DNA of 8,072 bases, taken from assembly GCA_017935825.1 (NCBI GenBank), contig JAGBGW010000036.1, positions 1 to 8,072 on the forward strand, in the 5' to 3' direction. Under the pieces are notes generated by a model. It was not told where the DNA came from, searched no databases, and saw only the letters and a list, made by a program, of their open reading frames with translations. The position numbers and the translations under genes are program-made. The DNA is from Clostridia bacterium. GTDB taxonomy: Bacteria > Bacillota > Clostridia > Christensenellales > Maliibacteriaceae. This document shows, one piece after another, positions 1-6,644 of this stretch. Numbering within the stretch: the first letter of the stretch is position 1; the number at the start of each line of letters is the position of its first letter.

Positions 1-866
1 ACCGTGATCGACAGGATGTACTGGAGAGCGATCTTCGTGACGCCCGTTCCGTGGGTGCATTTGCTTTTGCAAACTGCACGCAGCTGGAGGCGGTGTATTT
101 TTCAAACGGTCTTGCCGTCATCTGTGAGGATGCCTTCTTCGGCTGTAAGTCTTTGGAGGAGGTCACCCTGCCCGACGGCTGTATCACTTTAGGCGAACGC
201 GCTTTTGCACAAAGCGGACTTCGGCATATCGATCTTCCCGAAAGCCTGCAGATCATCGGCAATTCCTGCTTTGAAGATTGTGAAAACCTGACGGAAATCC
301 ATCTTGGTCAAAGTCTGCACACGCTGGGTGCCAGTGCATTTTCAGGCTGCAGGAATCTTCACACCGTCACACTGCCCGACCTTCCTTCCGTACGGGACGG
401 TTGTTTTGCACAGACGGCAGTGGAGGAAGTTTGTTTCCCCGACAGGACGCAATACATCGGTCGGGATGCATTTTCCGAATGTAAGAATCTTCGCTTGATC
501 AGCCTTCCTTCGGGAGATATACGCTTGCGCGGCAGTGCATTTGCAGGTTGTGACCAGCTTTGTCACGTCATCCGCCGTCATAAATACGGTGAAGAACACC
601 GCGTGTTCTTAAAACCGCCGAAAGCCAACGACATCACGCGGAAGCTTTCTTCCTATGACAAGTCCGTCAAAACTTCGCCGCAGGCGCTGTTTCGACTGTC
701 CCATCCCCACGCATTGATGGCAGACGACCGCGCACGGTTTGAATCGATCCTGCAAAGCGACATCGCTTCCGCAAATCAATATCTATCCTCCATGCAGGAC
801 ATCCTGTCTGCGGAAGATTTTAACAAAGCATTGCAAATTCTGACATCGATTGACCCAAGCCTTTGA
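1..866 (+). CDS. BspA-like leucine-rich-repeat protein, 3' part (5' end outside window)
   Basis: Partial gene. The frame is open from the left edge (first full codon at 3) to TGA at 864-866, so the GTG at 51 is not a real start: codons upstream of it already read as repeat-like protein (…LRDARSVGAFAF). About eight units of 22-23 residues follow the F-x-x-C-x-x-L-x-x-[VI]-x-[LF]-P pattern of the LRR_5/BspA family, with the Phe of each unit spaced regularly from about 66 to 540. Units 3 and 6 of those visible replace the FxxC start with FAQ. After about 575 comes a non-repeat tail of roughly 95 residues, basic at first and then helical-looking, with no LPxTG motif, membrane segment or cell-wall-binding repeat. 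LRR_5 proteins are usually binding or surface proteins; location and ligand cannot be told here because the N-terminus and any signal peptide are missing. Family call is firm, function unknown. Confidence 0.85.
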   Translation, partial: RDRQDVLESDLRDARSVGAFAFANCTQLEAVYFSNGLAVICEDAFFGCKSLEEVTLPDGCITLGERAFAQSGLRHIDLPESLQIIGNSCFEDCENLTEIHLGQSLHTLGASAFSGCRNLHTVTLPDLPSVRDGCFAQTAVEEVCFPDRTQYIGRDAFSECKNLRLISLPSGDIRLRGSAFAGCDQLCHVIRRHKYGEEHRVFLKPPKANDITRKLSSYDKSVKTSPQALFRLSHPHALMADDRARFESILQSDIASANQYLSSMQDILSAEDFNKALQILTSIDPSL

Positions 867-878
867 GTTGGTTATAAT
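850..878 (+). promoter_or_regulatory. Sigma-A/sigma-70 promoter for malQ
   Basis: A -35 TTGACC (850-855) and a perfect -10 TATAAT (873-878) are separated by 17 bases. Transcription would start near 885, leaving a leader of about 25 bases before the malQ ATG. The -35 lies inside the last codons of the upstream LRR gene, whose stop is at 864-866. The elements are seen directly; activity is inferred. Confidence 0.8.
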
Positions 879-911
879 CAAGATAATATTCACGATCCTG
901 AGGTTATTTCT

Positions 912-2381
912 ATGAAACGAGCAAGTGGCATTTTGCTGCATATTTCTTCCCTGCCCTCCCGTCACGGCATCGGCACGCTGGGTCTGCCTGCCTACGAGTT
1001 CGCATCGTTCCTGAAAAAGAGCGGTCAAAGCTACTGGCAGGTGCTGCCCCTTGGTCCCACCGGCGCAGGCTGGAGCGATTCGCCCTACATGAGCTTTTCC
1101 TCCTTTGCCGGCAACCCCAATTTTATCGACCTTGACACACTGACGCATCAGGGCTATCTGACCGAGGCAGAGCTTTTTTCTGTGGATTTCGGTCAGGATG
1201 CAGAGCACGTGGATTTTGATAAGCTCAATGCCCATCGCATGGATATGCTGCGACTGGCATTTTCCCGCATCCGTCCCGAGACGGAAGCAGAGCTGGATGC
1301 CTTCATGCAGGAGCACGCATCCTGGCTAGAGGATTACTGCCTGTACATGGCACTGCGTGAGGAAAACAACGAGCTTCCCTGGTGCGATTGGGAGGAGCCC
1401 ATCCGCATGCGCGAAGAAGAGGCGCTGCGTGAGGCAAAGCTTCGTCTGCGCGATACCATCCGCTTCCACGCATTTTTGCAGATGCTCTTCCGCGTGCAGT
1501 GGGGACAGCTGCGTTATTATCTGAAAGAACTGGGCATCCGCGTCATCGGCGACCTGCCCATTTACGTGCCCTATGATTCCGCCGACGTGTGGGCTGACCC
1601 CGACATGTTCCTGCTGGATGAACGCTGCAGACCCGAAGTGATCTCGGGTGTGCCGCCGGATTATTTTTCCGAAGACGGTCAGCTTTGGGGACACCCCATC
1701 TACAACTGGGACGCCATGTGGCGCGACAATTACAAGTGGTGGCGCAGACGTATGGCGGCACAGGCAGAATTGTTTGATGTGGTGCGCATCGACCACTTCC
1801 GTGCGCTTGCAAGCTACTGGACCATCCCCTACGGCGAAAAGACCGCTAAAAACGGTCGCTGGAATCGCGGCCCCGGCATTGAATTTGTCCGCATGCTGCA
1901 AAAGGAATTCCCCGACACCCAGTTTATTGCAGAAGATTTGGGTCTGCTCACTGACGACGTGATCCAACTTCTGGAAGAATCGGGGCTGCCCGGCATGAAG
2001 GTGTTGGAATTTGCCTTCACCCCCGGCGCAAATTCCGCCTATCTGCCCCACAATCACGTAAAAAACTGCGTGGTCTACGTGGGTACCCACGACAACATGA
2101 CCGCCGCACAGTGGCTGGAGGAAGAGGAGGAAGATGCCGCCTTCGCCAAGGACTATCTTGGTGAAGCGACCGTGGAAGAACTGCTCCGCGTGGGTTATTC
2201 CTCCGTGGCCGACCTTTTCGTCTCCACCATGCAGGATTGGCTGGGTCTGGGTGCAGAAGCCCGCATGAACACCCCTTCCACCGTGGGCAACAACTGGAAC
2301 TGGCGCATCAAGCTGGGCGACTTCAACGACGAATTGGCAGCGCGCATCCGCAAGATCACCGAACGGTATGCAAGAATTTAA
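912..2381 (+). CDS. malQ: 4-alpha-glucanotransferase (amylomaltase, GH77)
   Basis: Cytoplasmic enzyme of maltodextrin/glycogen metabolism (EC 2.4.1.25) that moves alpha-1,4-glucan segments from one glucan to another, or to glucose. At 489 residues it has the normal length for the short bacterial amylomaltases. The N-terminus (RASGILLHISSLPS, then GTLG) and QVLPLGPT near residue 43 are family hallmarks. Catalytic residues match the family: nucleophile D294 in VVRIDHFRAL, acid/base E341 in FIAEDLG, and transition-state Asp D394 in VGTHDNMT. The NTPSTVGNNWNWR signature is near 453-465. The start is the ATG at 912, with GAGGT at 900-904 seven bases upstream. No other starch or glycogen gene is visible. 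It has its own promoter at 850-878 and terminator at 2388-2421, so it is probably transcribed alone. A run of five Glu at 403-407 is a minor local oddity. Confidence 0.97.
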   Translation: MKRASGILLHISSLPSRHGIGTLGLPAYEFASFLKKSGQSYWQVLPLGPTGAGWSDSPYMSFSSFAGNPNFIDLDTLTHQGYLTEAELFSVDFGQDAEHVDFDKLNAHRMDMLRLAFSRIRPETEAELDAFMQEHASWLEDYCLYMALREENNELPWCDWEEPIRMREEEALREAKLRLRDTIRFHAFLQMLFRVQWGQLRYYLKELGIRVIGDLPIYVPYDSADVWADPDMFLLDERCRPEVISGVPPDYFSEDGQLWGHPIYNWDAMWRDNYKWWRRRMAAQAELFDVVRIDHFRALASYWTIPYGEKTAKNGRWNRGPGIEFVRMLQKEFPDTQFIAEDLGLLTDDVIQLLEESGLPGMKVLEFAFTPGANSAYLPHNHVKNCVVYVGTHDNMTAAQWLEEEEEDAAFAKDYLGEATVEELLRVGYSSVADLFVSTMQDWLGLGAEARMNTPSTVGNNWNWRIKLGDFNDELAARIRKITERYARI

Positions 2382-2387
2382 AAACAC

Positions 2388-2421
2388 AAAAAGCCTTAAG
2401 GATTCCTTCTTAAGGCTTTTT
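2388..2421. terminator. Bidirectional Rho-independent terminator between malQ and ftsH
   Basis: The arms AAAAAGCCTTAAG (2388-2400) and CTTAAGGCTTTTT (2409-2421) pair perfectly around an 8-base loop. The hairpin is followed by T-rich sequence on the plus strand and is flanked by A-rich sequence that gives T-rich sequence on the minus strand. It begins 7 bases after the malQ stop and lies about 50 bases beyond the ftsH stop, so it can end both convergent transcripts. Confidence 0.88.
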
Positions 2422-2438
2422 CTTTTGGCACCGTCATG

Positions 2439-2456
2439 GTCGAGGCAAGCCTCGAC
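2439..2456. repeat. Perfect palindrome GTCGAGGCAAGCCTCGAC
   Basis: Two 8-base arms, GTCGAGGC and GCCTCGAC, flank AA. A real hairpin would have 7 pairs and a CAAG loop. It sits in the 91-base gap between malQ and ftsH, beside the terminator but with no T-run on either side, so it is not itself a standard terminator. Its GC-rich character against the surrounding sequence resembles short dispersed palindromic (REP-like) units common between clostridial genes. That identity is a guess from one copy. Confidence 0.5.
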
Positions 2457-2472
2457 ACTACAGCGAATGTTA

Positions 2473-4284
<1,812 letters not shown>

Positions 4285-4291
4285 CCGATTG

Positions 4292-4299
4292 TTCCTCCC
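4292..4299 (-). promoter_or_regulatory. Ribosome binding site that fixes the ftsH start
   Basis: GGGAGGAA on the minus strand, with its GGAGG core nine bases before the ATG at 4284-4282. It decides against the longer reading from 4371, whose extra 29 residues look unlike an FtsH N-terminus and have no such site. Confidence 0.88.
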
Positions 4300-4323
4300 G
4301 TCAGATTCAGTATTTCCAAAAAC

Positions 4324-4338
4324 AAGATATTTTATCTT
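4324..4338. repeat. Inverted repeat AAGATA-TTT-TATCTT upstream of ftsH
   Basis: A perfect 6-base inverted repeat with a TTT centre, 40 bases before the ftsH start and probably within its promoter or leader. The heptamer TTAAGAT (minus strand) occurs at 4340-4334, overlapping it, and again 21 bases upstream at 4361-4355. It is AT-rich and symmetrical as expected of an operator for a dimeric regulator, but could be chance in AT-rich intergenic DNA. Confidence 0.4.
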
Positions 4339-4366
4339 AAATCCGACAGGTGTAATCTTAACATAG

Positions 4367-4400
4367 GACAATTATGAATGGAATTTGCAGACAATTATGA
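4367..4400. repeat. Two direct copies of GACAATTATGA in the ftsH/sigma intergenic region
   Basis: An 11-base exact repeat at 4367-4377 and 4390-4400. The copies start 23 bases apart, about two turns of the helix, between the divergent ftsH and sigma starts. It could be a paired binding site for a regulator, or paired elements recognised by the neighbouring sigma factor. Function is inferred only from position, exactness and spacing. Confidence 0.55.
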
Positions 4401-4462
4401 TTTTATAAGTCTTTTGTAAAGATACATGGTAAGGTTCTGTTCTTTTTTCTGTCTTATAGAAT

Positions 4463-4470
4463 AAGGAGGT
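4463..4470 (+). promoter_or_regulatory. Ribosome binding site that fixes the sigma factor start
   Basis: AAGGAGGT is an exact match to the anti-Shine-Dalgarno sequence and lies eight bases before the ATG at 4479. An in-frame TTG at 4473 would be only two bases from it and is therefore not used. Confidence 0.92.
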
Positions 4471-4478
4471 GCTTGTGC

Positions 4479-5042
4479 ATGCTGGATGAAGAAATCATCG
4501 CACTGTATTTTGCGCGGGAGGAGGAGGCGCTCCTTCGCACGGACGAGAAATACCGTCCCTATTGCGGCAGTATTGCCTATGCCATTTTGCATGATGCACA
4601 GGATCGAGATGAGGTACTGAGTGACACGTGGCTGGCCGCATGGAACTCCATTCCGCCGCAGATGCCGCAGGTGCTGCGCCTTTTTCTTGCGCGCATCACC
4701 CGAAATATTTCCTTTAACCGCTATGCGGCTTCCCATGCCAAAAAGCGCGGAGGCGGACAGATGGAAGAAGTGTTGGAAGAGCTGCGCGAGTGCGCTGCAG
4801 GTACTTGCGATGTGGAAAGCGATGCGATCGCCCACCAACTGGAAGAAAGCATCCGTGCCTTTATTGACACCCTTCCCACACGGGACGGAAACATCTTTCT
4901 TCGGCGGTACTTTTATGTGGAATCCGTCACTGACATTGCAAAGCGCTATTCCCTTTCCCCCACCCATGTCAGCGTGATTTTGAACCGCACAAGAAAAAAA
5001 TTGCGCGCACAGTTAATCAAGGAGGGATATTTGTATGAATGA
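4479..5042 (+). CDS. ECF-type sigma-70 family RNA polymerase sigma factor
   Basis: A 187-residue alternative sigma factor directing RNA polymerase to a small regulon. Region 2 spans about 20-83, with core-binding and -10-recognising helices (DEVLSDTWLAAWNSIPP, then FLARITRNISFNRYA). A basic linker AKKRGGG follows at 87-93. Region 4 spans about 122-182 (FIDTLPTRDGNIFLRRYFYVES, then the helix-turn-helix TDIAKRYSLSPTHVSVILNRTRKKLRA split across 151-177), ending KEGYLYE. This layout, with region 4 joined by a variable acidic stretch (about 95-120), is typical of a sigma group common in gut Clostridia. The stop overlaps the next gene in ATGAATGA, so the two products are translationally coupled. 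Such sigma factors often activate their own promoter; no clear sigma-A promoter is visible immediately upstream. The signal is unknown. Confidence 0.92.
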   Translation: MLDEEIIALYFAREEEALLRTDEKYRPYCGSIAYAILHDAQDRDEVLSDTWLAAWNSIPPQMPQVLRLFLARITRNISFNRYAASHAKKRGGGQMEEVLEELRECAAGTCDVESDAIAHQLEESIRAFIDTLPTRDGNIFLRRYFYVESVTDIAKRYSLSPTHVSVILNRTRKKLRAQLIKEGYLYE

Positions 5043-5901
5043 AAAGGATTTATTCCGTGCGATAAACGGTGCAGACGATGCACAGCTTTTGAAAAGCGAG
5101 AAGAAGCCGAAAAGGGCACTTCGATGGATCGCCGCATGTGCTGCATTGATCGTTTTGGTCTGTGCGCCCATCGTAAGCCGCAAGGGCATGTTTCAGGATG
5201 AAGCCGCTGCTGCCATCGCCGCGCTTGAATTTCAGGGTGCCTTTTATGAAGCCTGCGACCATCCCGACGTGCTGACACGTTACGGTCTGCCGCGGCAAAT
5301 CACTGCCGACATGGCAGGCGAACATCTTGCCTACCTGCAATCTGACGGCGGCGCAGGTTATGAGGAGACGGCATCTGTCACCGACATCGAGCTTTACACC
5401 TATGCACCCTCGCCCTGCCGTGCGGTGTACGTACTGCGGGATGGAAAAAACTACATGGCGGCGCTGTTTTGCAATCCCTATCAGTTTGACACCGATACCC
5501 ACATGGAACTTGGCGAGCTGTTCCGCATCTACGGTGTGGAAAGCGCACAGGATATTGCTTCCATTGCGGAAATCAAATTCAGCGGTGATCTGCTGGATAA
5601 GGTGATCAGTCCCATCATTGATGATGCAGAGGTCATCGAAGACTTCTACCGCATTTCCACTTCCCAGATGTCGTATGGAAATGATGGTTTTCAGGAATTG
5701 ACCTTCGATGGCATTCCCGAAGATGAGCAGGTAGATGTGCATCAGGCTTTCGCAGACGACAATCGCACGCTGCGCATAGAGACCACCGACGGTCTGCGGT
5801 TCTACATCGATGTTCACCCCAATTTCGGTTGGATGGACATGGCGCTTTCCTATTACAAAATGGATTCGCAGATGTCTGCTTGGTTCTCCACTTACTTTTA
5901 A
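5035..5901 (+). CDS. Probable membrane anti-sigma factor
   Basis: A 288-residue single-pass membrane protein starting at the ATG at 5035, eight bases after AAGGAGGG (5019-5026), and overlapping the sigma gene by 8 bases. The N-terminal 30 residues (MNEKDLFRAINGADDAQLLK) carry the short acidic helix typical of clostridial anti-sigma partners, then a basic stretch KKPKR consistent with a cytoplasmic N-terminus. One hydrophobic segment lies at about 31-47. The remaining roughly 240 residues are acidic and should face outside. I recognise no catalytic or named domain there; the end is aromatic-rich. The expected role is to hold the sigma factor at the membrane until an outside signal releases it. 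That role is inferred from gene coupling, the N-terminal helix and topology, not from a recognised zinc anti-sigma motif (no HxxxCxxC is present). Confidence 0.82.
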   Translation: MNEKDLFRAINGADDAQLLKSEKKPKRALRWIAACAALIVLVCAPIVSRKGMFQDEAAAAIAALEFQGAFYEACDHPDVLTRYGLPRQITADMAGEHLAYLQSDGGAGYEETASVTDIELYTYAPSPCRAVYVLRDGKNYMAALFCNPYQFDTDTHMELGELFRIYGVESAQDIASIAEIKFSGDLLDKVISPIIDDAEVIEDFYRISTSQMSYGNDGFQELTFDGIPEDEQVDVHQAFADDNRTLRIETTDGLRFYIDVHPNFGWMDMALSYYKMDSQMSAWFSTYF

Positions 5902-5903
5902 TC

Positions 5904-5935
5904 AAAAAAGCCTGTGCATTTTGCACAGGCCTTTT
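5904..5935. terminator. Bidirectional terminator between the anti-sigma gene and the zinc-ribbon gene
   Basis: Arms GCCTGTGCA (5910-5918) and TGCACAGGC (5922-5930) form a 9-base-pair stem around TTT. On the plus strand it is followed by CTTTT. On the minus strand it is followed by six T. It lies 8 bases after the anti-sigma stop and 6 bases after the stop of the convergent gene, so it probably ends both transcripts, more strongly on the minus strand. Confidence 0.88.
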
Positions 5936-5936
5936 G

Positions 5937-6632
5937 TTATACGAAAAACAGGCGTTCCAGTGATTCCCTTGCAGGGCGGTAGATGGCAATGAAGATCAGC
6001 ATCAATCCGATGATGCAAAGTGCGCACAGGGGGTACAGCGACCAGAAGGAAAAGTACGCCACATCGAACGTCAGGTTGATGAGGATTTCCAGCGGATACA
6101 TCATCACACCCAGTGCAATCGCCGCACCGCCGAAGATGTAAAGCGCCGCCTTTTTATAAAAGCACATCAGCACCACCACAGTGGTGACCACAAGTGCAAT
6201 GCCGCCCACCAAGGGGAAGGCAAAGCTCCAGAACCAATGGCCGTCCAAAGATGCATTGATGTAGGCAAGGAAGAACCCCACTGCAAGGAAGGTCGTCGGC
6301 ACAAAGACGATGGGATTGGGCTTTTTGAACCAGGCAGGCAGGATCACAGCGATATAGCCGATGACCAGTGCACCGATGACGTAGCCGGACCAGGTGATGC
6401 TTCGATGCAGACGAAGGTCGCACAGCGTGGGGATCAAAAGTGCGATCAAAAACAATGTGGACAGCATAATCAAAAGTGCAGTGGGGCGCACTTTGCCGTC
6501 GGGATAGCGGTCGACGGGATAAAGCGGCTCCTCATCAGTTCGGACAATATCGGGATGAAACACGGTGGTGCCGCAAAGCGGACACTTTTTTTCTGTATCG
6601 GCGAGTTGTACGCCGCATTTAACACAATACAT
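5937..6632 (-). CDS. Zinc-ribbon six-pass membrane protein (DUF6320-like)
   Basis: A 231-residue protein. The first 21 residues form a zinc ribbon with C3, C6, C17 and C20 (MYCVKCG… CPLCG). After a linker of about 28 residues come six hydrophobic segments at about 50-71, 79-102, 107-126, 133-158, 161-187 and 192-218, ending with a short basic/acidic tail. From memory this matches the clostridial family called DUF6320, often found beside an alcohol-acetyltransferase-like gene, as here; the name needs a profile search. The start ATG (6632-6630) has GGAGGT (6643-6638) just upstream, placed between the stop of the upstream gene and this start. The 12-base gap shows one operon, this gene being second. 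Function is unknown: a membrane partner of the acyltransferase, or a transporter of its substrate or product, are guesses. Confidence 0.85.
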   Translation of the reverse strand: MYCVKCGVQLADTEKKCPLCGTTVFHPDIVRTDEEPLYPVDRYPDGKVRPTALLIMLSTLFLIALLIPTLCDLRLHRSITWSGYVIGALVIGYIAVILPAWFKKPNPIVFVPTTFLAVGFFLAYINASLDGHWFWSFAFPLVGGIALVVTTVVVLMCFYKKAALYIFGGAAIALGVMMYPLEILINLTFDVAYFSFWSLYPLCALCIIGLMLIFIAIYRPARESLERLFFV

Positions 6633-6637
6633 TTTTT

Positions 6638-6643
6638 ACCTCC
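6638..6643 (-). promoter_or_regulatory. Ribosome binding site of the zinc-ribbon gene
   Basis: GGAGGT on the minus strand, directly after the stop of the upstream acyltransferase and five bases before the ATG at 6632-6630. The absence of any comparable site before the internal Met at 7937 stands out against it. Confidence 0.85.
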
Positions 6644-6644
6644 G

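Noticed and set aside
51..53. GTG at 51 as the start of the LRR protein
   Set aside because: The same frame is open to the window edge, no ribosome site precedes it, and the start would fall in the middle of a repeat unit.
1326..2387. Long open frame (353 codons) on the minus strand across malQ
   Set aside because: It lies wholly opposite malQ, which has full catalytic motifs, a promoter and a terminator. The antisense product has no recognisable domain and looks like a codon-bias shadow.
2439..2456. Palindrome as a second ftsH terminator
   Set aside because: It has no T-run on either side. The neighbouring hairpin at 2388-2421 has both stem and T-rich tail.
4285..4371. 29-residue N-terminal extension of FtsH starting at 4371
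   Set aside because: There is a strong ribosome site just before the ATG at 4284, and the extension is unlike FtsH and overlaps repeated, promoter-like intergenic sequence.
4455..4460. TATAGA as a -10 box for the sigma gene
   Set aside because: A transcript from it would start within or after the ribosome site at 4463-4470, and no -35 lies at the right distance. TATAAG at 4404-4409 is a better -10 but also lacks a convincing -35, so no promoter is called.
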